From NCBI GenBank assembly GCA_037043455.1, contig JAWPHD010010280.1, forward strand, positions 1 to 64,000: a stretch of DNA of 64,000 nucleotides, written 5' to 3'. This document shows, piece by piece, positions 24,901 to 36,127 of this stretch. The first letter of the stretch is position 1, and each line of letters begins with the position of its first letter. This DNA comes from Cyrtodaria siliqua. Its lineage: Eukaryota > Mollusca > Bivalvia > Adapedonta > Hiatellidae. Below the pieces are notes generated by a model. That model was not told the DNA's origin. It ran no database searches and saw only the letters and a list, made by a program, of their open reading frames with translations. A program made the translations under genes and the position numbers.

Positions 24901-26650
24901 TTTGTACCCCACAGGTTGGTAAGAAATACCAATCTCACACAGACCAAGTAGGCCTATCAGCCAGTTATACTTAGCATTATATGATGGGAAGATAAGGCCA
25001 CCATACTTTCAATCGGGATATGATCAGACCGATTTCAGCGGACCTCTTTAGGTATTTATTCCCCGTAAGATGGTAGTATAGTGTGTTCCCCGCATGTTGG
25101 TTAGAAATACCCATCCCACACACGCCACTTAGGCGTATCAGCTAGTTACACTTAGCATTATATGATGAATGGGCTGGGCCAACATACTTTCAATCGGGAT
25201 ATGATCGGAGCGATGTCAACGGACCTCGTTAGGTATTTGTGTTCTCTATGACGCTAGTATAGTTTGTACCCAGCAGTTTTTTTTAAGAAATGCTCATCCC
25301 ACACACCCAAGTAGGCTTATCAGGAAGTTACACTTGACATTATATGATTAGTTTGCTGGACCACCATACTTTTAATCGGGATATGATTAGACCGATATCA
25401 AGGGACCTCGTTAGGTATTTGTGTTCTGTATGACGTAAGTATAGTCTTTACCCCGCAGGTTGGTTAGAAATACCGATCCCAAACACCCCAAATAGGCTTA
25501 TCAGCCCGATATATTTAGCATTATACGATGATTAGGCTCGGCCGCCATACTTTCAATCGGGACCGATGTCAACAGATGTTGGTAAGTATTTGGGTTCTGT
25601 ATGACGCTAGTGTAGTGTGTACCCAGCAGGCTGGTTATAATTATCCATCATCCCACACACCACAAATAGGATTATCAGCCATTTATACTTAGCATTATAT
25701 GACGATAAGGCTAGGTCACCATACTTTCAATCGATATAATTATGATCGGACCGATGTCAACGGACCTCGTTAGGTAGCAGTGTTCTGTATGACGCTAGTA
25801 TAGTGTGAACCCCGTAGTTGGTTAGAAATTCCCATCCCACACCCCCCAATTAGGCTTATCAGCCAGTTATATTTAGCATTATAAGTTGACCAGGCTGGGC
25901 CACCATACTTCCAATCGAGATATGATCGAACCAATGTCAACAGAAATAGGTAGGTATTTATGTTTTGCATGACGCTAGTATAGTGTGTACCCCGCAGGTT
26001 GGTTAAAAATACCCATCCCACACACCCCAGTTAGGCATATCAGCCAGTTATATTTAGCATTATATGATGACCAAGCTGGGCCACCATACTTCCAATCGGG
26101 ATATGATCGGTCCGACGTCAACGGACAGCGTTAGGTATTTGTGTTTTGTATGACGCTACTATAGTGTGTACTCCGCAGGTTGGTTAGAAATTCGCATCCC
26201 ACACACCCCAATTAGGCATATCCGCCAGTTATACTTAACATTATATGATGGTTACTTTCAATCCGGAAAAGTCGGACCGATATCGACGGCCCTCGTTATG
26301 TATTTGTGTTTTGTATGACGCTAGTATAATGTGTTCACCGCAGGTTGTTTAAAAATTCCCACACCACAAGTAGACTTGTCAGCCATTTATATTTATCATT
26401 ATATGATGACTAGGCTGGGCCACCATACTTTTAATCGGGATATATTCGTACCGATGTCAACGGATCTCGTTAAGTATTTGGGTTCTGTATGACGCTAGTA
26501 TAGTGTTAAGTATTTGGGTTCTGTATGACGCTAGTTCACCTCGCAGGTTGGTTAGAAATACCCATCCTACACACCAAAAGTAGACTTAGCAAGTTATACT
26601 TGGCATTATATGATAATTAGGCTAGGCCACCATACTTTCATTCTGGATAG
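18930..26650 (+). repeat. ~177-bp satellite, array A
   Basis: Tandem monomers of about 170-180 bp share AATCGGGATATGATCGGACC, GATGTCAACGGACCTCGTTA, TGTATGACGCTAGTATAGTG, ACCCATCCCACACACCCCAA, GTAGGCTTATCAGCCAGTTA and GGCTGGGCCACCATACTTTC. Larger blocks repeat: markers TATTTATTCTCCGTAAG (20,625; 22,375; 23,213; 25,055) and the variant lacking part of the start (21,139; 23,731; 25,571) define a higher-order period of about 1,840 bp with one truncated round. A foldback element interrupts it at 19,316-19,905. Open frames within it are spurious. Confidence 0.97.
19316..19905. mobile_element. Composite foldback element with terminal hairpins
   Basis: Two long hairpins sit at the ends: 19,316-19,468 (arms from ATCATGAGTATCCATGTGAG to its inverted copy, around an inner TTGCAACCAGG stem) and 19,738-19,897 (arms from ATCATGGGTATTTGG, around an inner CGGAACCT stem). 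They share an architecture and partial sequence, so they look like diverged relatives, and the outermost bases (TAAGAATTCATCATGAG and TCATGAAAGATTCTTA) are also inverted to each other. A weaker inverted structure around CATGCATACCGGA lies between them. The satellite breaks off at GGTTGGTAAGAATA and resumes at GAGAAATACCCATCCC, so the block is an insertion, probably with a short AGAA(A)TA duplication. Confidence 0.75.
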
Positions 26651-27886
26651 AAAAGAATAGAATATCTTTTATTTCCAATCATGGGCCATCACTAGCATAG
26701 TAATCACATATTTATTTGGATATATATGAGGTTATACAATAACATAAACTTAATTCTGATTATACAACACAACATAAGTAAACATCTAATTATATAAGGC
26801 ATAAACAACAATAACAGGTTATCAATTCAAGAACTTCAATAAAGCTATTTTTCTATTAAGCAGTTAAGTGCGCATTATATTTATGAAAAATCCATGATAA
26901 GACTAACATTACAGACCTGTTTTGTTACTTATATTACAGTTTAAATGATTAAATCTCATAGTATAACATGTTTAAATAAACCCTGCTGTTCTACTGATTA
27001 TATATTCATCTTCATTACTTAACAAGAAAGCAAACTGATTTTTGCATGATAAAGTATTGACATGTTTACAAGTATTAGAGATCTCCGTTGTAAAGTCATT
27101 TCTTACTGTAGCATATTTTGGACATTCCAACATAAAATTAATTTCACTTTCATTTTGATTAGTATCACACAGTTTACAGAGTCTGTCTGTTAACGGAATA
27201 TTCTTGTACCGACCAAGTTCTATTTCCAGTTTATGTGCGCTTATTCTAGTATGAGTAAGACAAGAACTAACCTCAGAATCCTTAACAACATGTAGATATT
27301 TTTCAAACTCAAATACATTCTTAAAAGTAGCGAAAGTACGCAGTTTTCCAGTATTACCCTCAACACATATACTGAGCCGTTTCGACCAATTTGACTTTAA
27401 AACACTGATTGCTTTTGAGTTAACTTGTGCAGCTACATTTTTATTCTGGTACTAGTATGGTTTAATACCCATGAGATTCATTACAAAACAAATACTTGAA
27501 ATTCAACTTGTTTTCCCCTTCTGATGTAAAGAGCAGCTCTCTCTTAATGCTGAATATAATAAAGTGGAAAGCTGAGCCTCCAGAAGTTCCTGAAAATACT
27601 TAATTGAATGTTTTAAAATGTCAGCATATAAAGGATAACGGCATATATCACATAACATAGCATCTTTAGTAACTTTCTTGTTAACAACAAGCACATATGT
27701 TAGTACTTTCAAATGTAATGTATCACATGGCAGGCTACGATCTATAATACACATTTACTTGAGGAACTTTTCCTCTACCGAAAACTTTGACTTGTGTTTT
27801 ACTTAAATTAACACAAAGACAATTCTGTTCACAATAACCTGACAATTTATCAAGACATTTCTGTAAGCAAGTTTGACCAACGAGCC

Positions 27887-28285
27887 CGATATAGGTAGGT
27901 TTTGAAGCAGAATACCGCTTAAACCGGTGCTCAATAAAACCGAGTCTGCTGCTTTTTTCTCTTAATTGTGTTTGTTGCTCCCAAAGGATCACCTTTATCC
28001 GTATTTATTAACATTCACACTAGCGCTCGTTTAGTGCAGTGTGGCGGCTGTAAAAAGTCTGCCCGTGCTACGGAATATTTTTACTGTTTCTTTGGGACCA
28101 ACGAGCCCAATATATGTGGTTTTGAAGTAGAATACCGCTTAAGCCGGTGCTACGGGGCGTGAGAGGTGTTGCTTCTTTCATTACTTCTCATGAACAGACG
28201 CAATAAAACCGAGTCTGCTGATATTTTTCTCTTAATTGTTTTTGTTGCTCCCAAAGGATCACCCCATATCAGTATTTATTGATGA
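27887..28285 (+). repeat. Dispersed repeat inserted and duplicated inside LINE 1 RT
   Basis: Two copies (about 27,887-28,010 and 28,098-28,285) share ACCAACGAGCCC(A/G)ATATA, AATACCGCTTAA(A/G)CCGG, AAAACCGAGTCTGCTG and GTTGCTCCCAAAGGATCACC. The second also holds the GCGTGAGAGGTGTTGC block that the first lacks. They sit between the YADD codons and the next conserved RT block of LINE 1, so the repeat entered after the LINE did. A relative lies at 16,743-16,820. Confidence 0.75.
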
Positions 28286-28384
28286 CAATAAGATTAAATC
28301 GTCTGCGTACAATAAACAATTAATTCTAAAAGTATCTAACTCTACTGGATTATCATTACTGTTATTCATTCGATCTTTGGAGAT

Positions 28385-28790
28385 CGCTGCGCCCGATACT
28401 TACATTTAGTTATCGGTGGTACATTTTCAATTGCTTTTGTTTTCTTACTTAATTTTTGATTCGGTGGTTCCGCCGATAAAAGGCTCTGGGTATTGTTTAA
28501 CCACTCATAGGATATGTTGTCTGCTTTTTAATTTAGTCTTTTAGCTGTTACTTGCGATATGCAGGCTTCATAACCGCTGCTCCCAACAAAATTCCATTTT
28601 GTTTATTTATCTCTTCGGGACATAGTATTTTGTTAGATACTGGGACCATACTCCGCTGGACATGGGGGAGGAAATCTCTATGTCCACGCCATATGCATGC
28701 CATCTTTGGGATGGATAAAATTATGTACTATTGTTGATTTTATGAATATTGAGTTCTATGTAGAATTTTATGTAATTTTACAAATAATGC
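28385..28790 (+). repeat. Second inserted repeat in LINE 1 RT, related to 41,690-41,905
   Basis: The block with GGCTTCATAACCGCTGCTCC, AGATACTGGGACCATAC, ATATGCATGCCATCTT and TTTATGAATATTGAGTTCT (about 28,562-28,765) matches the reverse complement of 41,690-41,915. RT coding breaks off on one side near 28,790 and resumes on the other near 28,380. Its exact ends are not resolved. Confidence 0.65.
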
Positions 28791-30119
28791 TGAATGCAGA
28801 ACTGTATCAAAAGATTTGGAAAAATAACGTGCTACTATTTTTCAACATTTCATTTTTAATTCCATCTAAGATTGAGGATTTATTATTTTTCAGTTTTTTT
28901 AATGCCTGTAGTATATTTGTGAAATTTATAAAAAGGCGTTTCTAACAGTGGCGTTAAAAGGATTCTGTGAATAAGCATTGCTTTTTAGAATTAGTTCTTT
29001 TTTTATCCTTGAAAAATCGTGATCACACCACTTTCGGTGAACTATTTTCTTCCTGTTTCTCGAATGACATATATTCTTTTTTAATGACTTACTACAGACA
29101 GATAAAATAATGTTTAAATTACTCAGTTGCATTATTTATAGCAGTGAAGGTATCAATATGTGTACTATTGTCTGCACTGAGGAAACTATTTAGTTTACTT
29201 TGAATATCTCAGACTTGAAAGCCTCTAGAAACAAAATGTAAGAGGATTGATGCCATTTGAAAGAAGGTGGCATATTATAGCATGTGTTTTTAGATATATT
29301 ATTCATACTATTTGCACTCAACAATACTGTTAATTTTGCATGATCTGATAGTTAAGGTATATGATTACCAATCTGAAAACAGTTGAAATAAGATATAGCT
29401 CTATCAGAAATAAATTATACAGTAGTCAACAACACTATTTCCATTACTTTGAAAGGGGTAAAATTACCTGATAAATCGCCAATTTTTCTACAATTTAAAA
29501 GTTGCAGTTTACATGAAATACAAATGTATAATAGTTCTTTCCCTCTTGTACAACAAGGACTTTCTTTGCTATATCTTTTAGTACGAAACTGATTACTAGC
29601 TATATTGGATGGCATAGGCATATATTTATAATCATTGCTACAATCTAAATATTCACATGAATTGCCTGTTCGTGTATTAAGGTCGCCGCATATCAATATC
29701 GTACCACAACTAGCGTAATTATTTGTCAGATACAAGATAATGTAATATAACTAATTCATGTCTTTTAACATACGCATAATTAAAAGGTGCAGCATAAATA
29801 AAGCAAACATACGAATTCTTTATCTAATTTTAACCACTTCATCTCACTTGTGGAATATTTTATAAATGTAACTCCTTTACTAATTTTGGGGTCAAGTAAT
29901 GTCAGCATACCTCCCGGGGTAGGAAATCCATTTTCTCTTGGTCGTGGAAATGAGTATGAATGGTAACCTTCAATAGTTAAAATTTCATCTGGCTCAATTT
30001 TAACTTCTTGTAAGCAAAATATGTCATACATTCAAGTTTATTTGATAAACAATTGATCCATTGTCTTATCATTATGTGCACTCTTTAGATTGTTAATATT
30101 TCAGCAACCTATTTTTTAG

Positions 30120-31215
30120 TTGCTCATCTTTATAATGAACAATACAATAACAAAGTAATGACCAAATGTCAACAGTTTTTAAAAGAAACCCAAATAACAT
30201 TATAAACGTATAACATAAAAATATATACTGTGCTTTCTTTATATAGATTTTTTTTTGATTTTTTGATTTTTTTTATATAAAGGTTCTAGCCAGTTTATAA
30301 ATTATAGTTTTAATGAGTATAATAAAACGCATTTTTCTTTAGGTTAACTTATTTGGATATCTGATATTTTAAACAAATGCATGCTTACACATACATGCAC
30401 ATTTTAATACTATATCTATATGCATGCATTATAAATATACACATACAACAAGCAACACAGTATGCATACATATTAATATTCATTTATCGTATAGCATTGT
30501 TTACTTTTCATAATTTAAAGGTTCAAGGGAAACAACTAAATGTAACTGGTGTACAACTTATATATCGGATTATCTTTTCTTGTGCATTGAACTTAATTCA
30601 CATCTATTCAGTTAGCACACAGTATTTTACTGTATATAACATGCTTACACATATTTATCCATATGCCTCATCTAGAAAGGTGTTTCTGGTCTCTGTTCAT
30701 CAATACCTGTATATACAATATATGCACATATACAACACCACACAATCTGTATATTACACATACAACTATTCATTTTGATGATTTATCATATAGCATTTTG
30801 ATGTTAGTAATTTAAATGTACCATATTGCACGTTTAATTTTGAGAATTACAATACAATGGGGTTATTCAGATTTGAACAATACTAATACCTTTAAAACTT
30901 CTAGCCATTTACAGCTCTGCTGCACTGAATAATATAGCTATTTTGGTTAATTTCTACTCTGGAACAAAATAGAGTTACTTGTTGATGATGAAAGGTAACT
31001 ATCTAAAAGTAATGTTATATATATATTGATTATATAACAATATGCATATTATGTAATTTCAGTTGATATATAGTTTGCTATTAAACTAATGCATTATAAG
31101 TTGACGTGAAGTTCTTATTTTAACTAATACATCATAAATTGACATGAACGTCTTACTATAAAGAATAGGTACTGTAACCAGGCAATATACTCAGATTATG
31201 ATGGTGACATATGTG
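30120..31215. other. AT-rich inter-ORF stretch of LINE 1
   Basis: Low-complexity sequence with recurring CATACA/TGCATGC motifs (30,370-30,780) gives a 133-codon frame on the plus strand that is not gene-like. A T-rich run lies near 30,245-30,280. I cannot tell whether all of it is original LINE sequence or later insertion. Confidence 0.45.
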
Positions 31216-31535
31216 GCTGGTGTGGCGCAGTCGATAGCGCGGCGGATTTGTAACCGGAGGCCCCGGGTTCAATCCTCCGTTGTGCGACTGAGTTCCGTCG
31301 GTGTGTTCTTGGGCAAGACACTTTCCCTTAGCCTCGTCCGTCGGATGGGGACGTAAACCGGGCGGTCCCGTGTATCGGTATATCTTCCGAGCACGTAAAA
31401 GAACCATAGGAATCTATTCGAAAATAAGAGTAGGGCAGGTTCCCGGATTCCTATGTATCCTTCCCCTCTCTCTGGGGCGGCTCTAAATAACCAATACTGT
31501 GTTGATGAGCCGTTAAACAACATTTAATTCAATTT
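31216..31535 (+). mobile_element. Full-length tRNA-derived SINE
   Basis: The 5' head is tRNA-like: an A-box region GTGGCGCAGTCGATAG (31,222-31,237), a loop TTTGTAA that would give a TGT (Thr-type) anticodon, and a B box GGGTTCAATCC (31,265-31,275). A body follows with TTCTTGGGCAAGACACTTTC, ACCGGGCGGTCCCGTGTATC and TTCCTATGTATCCTTCC. The 3' end is GAGCCGTTAAACAACATTTA with an AATTCAATT tail. The tRNA-unrelated body and the second, truncated copy at 8,836-9,024 show a dispersed family. It lies opposite in strand to LINE 1. Confidence 0.9.
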
Positions 31536-31689
31536 ATTTTCATATAAAAGAAGAATCATGTAGATGTATTCTTTCGAAAAAAGTTGTCAATTTCTAAGAA
31601 TTTTGTAGATGTCGTCTTTCAAGTTTCTTGCAAGTATGGATGAGCCTCATCTAGAAAGTTGTTTCCAAGCACTTGGTTCATCACTCCTC

Positions 31690-33746
31690 TTAGTGGGTAG
31701 CCTCTAAAAACAGATTATTCTTATCACACATCTTAATATATGTATTGCTTTTGAAGCGGTCTATGAGTTCACTACTTAGTTTTTTCACTTTTATATTGAG
31801 ATTATTCTCGCCTCTCGGTGTAGCAAGCGAAAACAAGATTTCGGCATCTCGAAACTTTTCTCTTGTAATTTGCATCAGTGTGTTTATTTGTTTCTTGATT
31901 TCTGATTCAGATAGGCTTTCTATGTCACTGCATAATAGGTGAAAGATCACCAAATCCAATGTTTGGTTATCTCGATCCTCATAGTCTTTGATGTACTCTG
32001 AAGCCAGCTGAAGTATAACTGTTTTTTCCTACCATATACTTGGCACTTGTAAATTTGATGTTAGAGGTCCCAACCATCAGCATTTGTTTCTTTACTACTT
32101 GTTTGTACTCTGAAGTTGGCTTTTTTGTAGTTCTGGCTTATTGACATTCTGAGATTTGTTCTCTGCAGGTTTTCCTGACTGTAATTGTATGGGGGTATCT
32201 TCAATTGTTATTGTTTTTCTTGATTGGTTCGATTTCTGAGCTGGCGTTGAAGTAATCGCTGTTTTTTCTGCATTGCTAAAATAAACCACACTACTGTCTT
32301 CTCTACAACTATGTAGCTTAACGCTCATCATTTCTTCCCTAATTTGGTTCATGTCGCTTTGCATTTTTGTAATGGTACTCTGACTAGTTTTACATTCTAC
32401 ATTTTTTCCCCGATAACGTTTTTCTTAGGTGTCGATATCACCTTTCAATGTTGATAAACATCGTTCACTCGTTTTTAACTTCAACTTTTGTACTTTCTGG
32501 TAATTCTCAGAGTCCTTTATTCTGTCATTTTGCAGTTTTTTTGTATTTTAGCTTCTCTGACTCTATATATTTCTCAATCTTTTGCAATTCATCCTGTTCT
32601 TTTTTCCTTTCAGATTTTGGTGATATCGGGGAATTTAAAAAGTGGGTTTTTCTTTAAACATCCTTTGTTTATCAGATTCAAGCGTTTTGTTTTTTAATAT
32701 TCATGTCCTCCTGAATAATTCGAAGTTGGTCTATTATTTTTACTAAGCCTTCCATCATATTGGCTTCAGATTTGTTGTTGCTTTCAATGGTTATCCCATC
32801 TGAAGTTTTTGTTAAGAACTTTCTATAGTTTCTTTTCTGATGTTTTTTTCTTATGGGGTTTGGCTAGCCGTTTTTATCATTTTGACATTGGTCTGATTAC
32901 CCATTTCCATAGTTTTTACATTGATTTGATCATTGGTCTGATTACCCATTTCCATAGTTTTTACATTGATTTGATCAGTGGTCTGATTACCCATTTTCAT
33001 AGTTTTTACATTTATTTGATAATTGGTCTGTATGTTTTGATCATTTGCTTTATCATAACCTGTATCAATCTCACAGGTCTCACAGGAGTATTTCCTTGAG
33101 GATTGTTCTAGCGTATACAAGGTATACCCCGGTAACTTACGATTTACAGTTGCACCATTGAATTGCGCCTTTTGCAGCATATTGATAACAAAAACTGCAT
33201 TCTTCAGATTTTTTCAGATTAGTATTCTTAACATATGTTTGTTCAGGGTCTGTATCAGCTTGTGAATTTATTCTACAATCTATGGTTGATTCCACTGGTT
33301 TGTTGTTTTTTTACTCATTGTTGCTGCTGTACTGGCGACCAGACGTTTTACGAGAACGGTCGACATGTTCTGGACTCTGCGATACATTTACGATAACTGG
33401 TTCTGGACCACAGTGACTGTTACATATGTGACCCATATCAATGACTGATTTAACATTTTCTGGTCAATATATACTTGGATGTTCATAAAACTTTCAAATG
33501 AGTTACATGCGATAAGGAAATGAATTGCCTTTTCAATTGTTGAGGAGCCTTTATGTACGGCATTACTGAATTTATTAACACTGTTTTCACAGTTGCTCCA
33601 TTCCATTCTGTGAATACCCCAGTCTTCATACCCTTCGCAACACTGTAACGATTTATACAGGTTTTACCGCTTTCATTTTGACGAAGTGGATGGGGGAACA
33701 CGTTTTCAACTTCCAGCGTTATTTTACAACCTTTCAACAGATGCAA
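31690..33746 (-). pseudogene. LINE 1 ORF1-like region, broken
   Basis: Read on the minus strand, several open segments run in order from 33,746 to 31,690. A middle part (33,180-32,851) contains a 45-bp (15-residue) tandem repeat with core QINVKTMEMGNQTN, about four copies. A later part reads MLMVGTSNIKFTSAKYMVG (about 32,080). After a frameshift near 32,010 it continues with LDLVIFHLLCSDIESL and a segment containing LFSLATPRGENNLN. The pairing of a beta-strand 'GTSN' motif, a 'VIFHLL.SD' motif and a 'S.ATPR..NN' motif resembles the esterase-like (SGNH-type) domain of some LINE ORF1 proteins; that assignment is by pattern only. Frame breaks show it is inactive. Confidence 0.6.
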
Positions 33747-33899
33747 CCAATCACTTGGTACAGATTAATACAAACTATCTTCGACGTAGTAACGACGGTG
33801 CAATTGTCATTTATATTTATAAATACTGTATTTTTGATCGTACTTTGCTAAAATATTGTTTACCAAGTATTTTTCATTGTGGCAGGTGCTTTCGCGTGG

Positions 33900-34517
33900 A
33901 TATAAGCGGCCATGGGGATTTAATCGGACCGATGTCAACGGACCTCGTTAGGTATTTGGGTTCTGTATGACGCTAGTATAATGTGTACCCCGCAGATTTG
34001 TTAAAAAATACCCATCTTACATACCCCAAATAGGTCTATCAGCCAGTTATACTTGTGTGTATCCCGCAGGATGGTTAGAAATACCCACCCCACACACTCC
34101 AACTAGGCTTATCAGCCAGAAATATTTAGCGTTATATGTTGACTAGGCTAGATCACCATACTTTCAATCGGGATATAGTCGGACCTATGTTTACGGACCT
34201 CGTTACGTATTTGTGCGTTATACTTCGCTAGTAGAGTATGTATCCGCGGGTTGGTTAGAAATACCCATTCTAAAAAAACCAAGTAGGCTTATCAGCCAGT
34301 TATATTCAGCATTATATGATGATTAGGCTGGGCCACCATACTGTAAATCGGGATATGATTGGACCGATCACAACGGACCTCGTTAGGTATTTGTGTTCTA
34401 TATGAAGCTAGTATAGTGTGTATCCGTTAGATTGGTTATAAATACCATCCCAAACACCCCAAATAGGCTTTTCAGGCAGTTATACTTAGAATTATATGAT
34501 GATTATGCTAGGCCACC
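33900..34517 (+). repeat. ~177-bp satellite, array B
   Basis: About three and a half monomers continue the satellite phase broken by LINE 1, starting around GGGGATTTAATCGGACCGAT. The array stops at GCTAGGCCACC, where the 8.33-kb element begins. One unit near 34,050 is shortened. Confidence 0.93.
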
Positions 34518-34839
34518 TGTCACAAAATGTCACGGGTAGAGCGTACTGGTCGTACATAGCTCTTGTAAGTTATCGGTTACACCCAAATCTATTGTTCGAG
34601 TTGAAACAATTTCACAATATTCATGATCGATCCATGTAACACGTAAAAGCGTGCACATTTTAAGTGGCCGCCAGAGAGGCCGTGTCATAAGTTTAGTTTT
34701 GTGCTAATGCATGTAAACGTATAGGTATATTTTCCTAAGACGGCAAAATTGTATAAGGGGCCTCTCGTGTAGATTCAATACTGCAGATTTAGCCACGTTT
34801 GTCACGGACTGAACGGGGGAAATAATGATTTGGGCGTAA

Positions 34840-34996
34840 TGTTTGCTATAAAACCCATTGTCTTCTAGCTCTCGCCGGGATGATCGATAGTACTTTGTTG
34901 GAACAGAGATTGGACGGCAAATTTCACAGGCAACATGTGGTTAGTAGTTATTTTGTTGAATTTTATCGTACATTTGTATTCAGTGGGCGGCGCCAT
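34840..34996 (+). promoter_or_regulatory. Promoter-like segment in the 5' part of the 8.33-kb element
   Basis: GCTATAAAACCC (34,848-34,859) is a good TATA box. AGCTCTCGCCGGG lies about 20 bp further on as a possible start region, and GCCATCTTG (about 34,990), the YY1-type motif found in several transposon leaders, is downstream. This arrangement resembles the U3-R part of an LTR. No function is shown by sequence alone. Confidence 0.4.
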
Positions 34997-35523
34997 CTTG
35001 TTTGGCGGTTACGACATCCGGTTAGCATTGATGTTTCTCAAACATAACTTTAGACTAGCATATGATTTTGAAGTTACTTTATTAGATGTAATTATTGTAA
35101 TTGATCATTAAGTGTAAAACAATATTAATTTGATAACAGTGGATAATAGGTGCATTAGTTAACGTTGGCGTATAACTCAGTGATTGTAATACACGATTGT
35201 TAACATTAGTTAACAATGAGATGAGTGACAAGAATAAATGTTCGACGCGTATGCATAGTTGTATAATGTGGTCATTAGTTGACATGCGTGCATGCATAAC
35301 TCAGTGAGTGTAATATATGAGTAATTTGATCAGGTTTATATTACATGTATTAGTGGCATTGATTAACAGCGACGTACATAGCGTATACATGGCGTTGTAG
35401 AATGTATACATTGCTACTCATCATTAGTACAGCTTACATATATTGATTGAATAATGATTTGTTTGGGTAATGATAATTATGCAAGATTTTTATGTTTGTC
35501 AACCGACATCTAAGACGTATGTA

Positions 35524-35590
35524 TAATTACAGCCTAAGCCATCCAGGATATAAGCCATCCAGGGTTGGAGTAAGCCATCTAGGTTTGGAT
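35524..35590 (+). repeat. Short TAAGCCATC(C/T)AGG repeat
   Basis: The motif TAAGCCATCCAGG occurs three times with small changes between 35,534 and 35,587. A 79-codon frame starts just after (35,635-35,874) but has no recognisable domain, so I do not call it a gene. Confidence 0.6.
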
Positions 35591-35930
35591 ATCCAGAAGT
35601 GGAGCTAAGCTTCCACGATTAACGTTTACGAGCGGTGGAGACGGTCCCCGTACCTGCGTCAGCATGGCCAGGTTTTACTAACGACAACCCCCGGAACACA
35701 AGGTGGGCCCGTTACCAGTCCTCACTGGAGGAATATCACTCACAATCTCAGTGGAGGTTAACTATCATTGCATCGCGTCATCAACCCTTACAGAAGGCAT
35801 TTGATGACAATCATCCATTGAATTCGCGCATCATCATCTTCATGAGCTCTCGCGCATCACAGTTATCGCGCTAGATCAACATTGTTATAGCTTTAACAGC
35901 ACTTTAGTGTCTTAGACATTCAGTATTCAT

Positions 35931-36127
35931 AATACTTACTATAATATCTGTTATAGTCAATGGTTATTGGAGGAAACTCTAGCTGTAGGTAATTATTGAG
36001 ATTGAGTAAATTTCACGGTGCATTTTTCTACATGCACACCGGCTGTCAAGATTTTAACAGAGAGGTATGATGTTTTTTGAGCTTACAGTTAAAAACTTAA
36101 TTTCCTTGAAATTAGACTCGCAGGATC
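35931..36127 (+). repeat. Direct repeat X, copy 1, within the 8.33-kb element
   Basis: Shares ATAATATCTGTTATAGTCAA, GGTTATTGGAGGAAACTCTA, GTAAATTTCACGGTGCATTT and GAGCTTACAGTTAAAAACTT with 41,333-41,512. Copy 1 has a short extra segment (CTACATGCACACCGGCTGT) absent from copy 2. The copies lie about 5.4 kb apart in the same orientation. Confidence 0.85.

Larger units (their letters stand above)
26972..30031 (-). pseudogene. LINE 1 ORF2: apurinic endonuclease plus reverse transcriptase, broken
   Basis: The N-terminal AP-endonuclease opens with YDIFCLQEVKIEPDEI (from about 30,031). It continues through GDLNTRTGN near 29,690 and, after a frameshift near 29,360, the catalytic-type SDHAKLTVLL. A linker with HRKWCDHDFSRIKKELI follows (29,132-28,926), then the RT start ALKKLKNNKSSILDGIKNEM (28,900-28,810). 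The RT catalytic LLYADDLILLSS is at 28,298-28,309 and its surroundings. Then come LQKCLDKLSGYCEQNCLCVN (about 27,860) and a C-terminal region with TRISAHKLEIELGRY and a Cys-rich CKLCDT...LECPKY knuckle, ending at a stop at 26,972-26,974. The palm between 28,385 and 28,790 is replaced by inserted repeat, and a second repeat block (27,887-28,285) separates YADD from the downstream motif. At least four frame breaks are visible. Confidence 0.85.
26651..33911 (-). mobile_element. ~7.3-kb non-LTR retrotransposon (LINE 1) inserted in the satellite
   Basis: Satellite array A stops in ACTTTCATTCTGGATAG and array B resumes in GGGGATTTAATCGGACCG, which together rebuild one monomer, with GGAT present on both sides. 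Between them, read on the minus strand, lie an ORF1-like region (33,746-31,690), an inter-ORF stretch hosting a SINE, an ORF2 with endonuclease and RT (30,031-26,972), and a 3' end at 26,651. That end carries AATAAAAGATATTCTATTC, typical of LINE 3' tails. The coding parts carry frameshifts, stops and internal insertions, so the element is dead. The near full-length order ORF1-EN-RT indicates it was not strongly 5'-truncated. Confidence 0.85.

Noticed and set aside
21308..26021. Frames of 66-83 codons within the ~177-bp satellite
   Set aside because: They recur only where monomer variants happen to lack stops, and they share no domain.
18930..26650. CENP-B box in the satellite
   Set aside because: The TTCAATCGGGA segment resembles part of the box, but the spacing of the essential TTCG, A and CGGG bases does not fit.
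31216..31290. Functional tRNA-Thr gene
   Set aside because: A and B boxes are present, but the anticodon stem is imperfect and the sequence runs on into a SINE body that recurs elsewhere.
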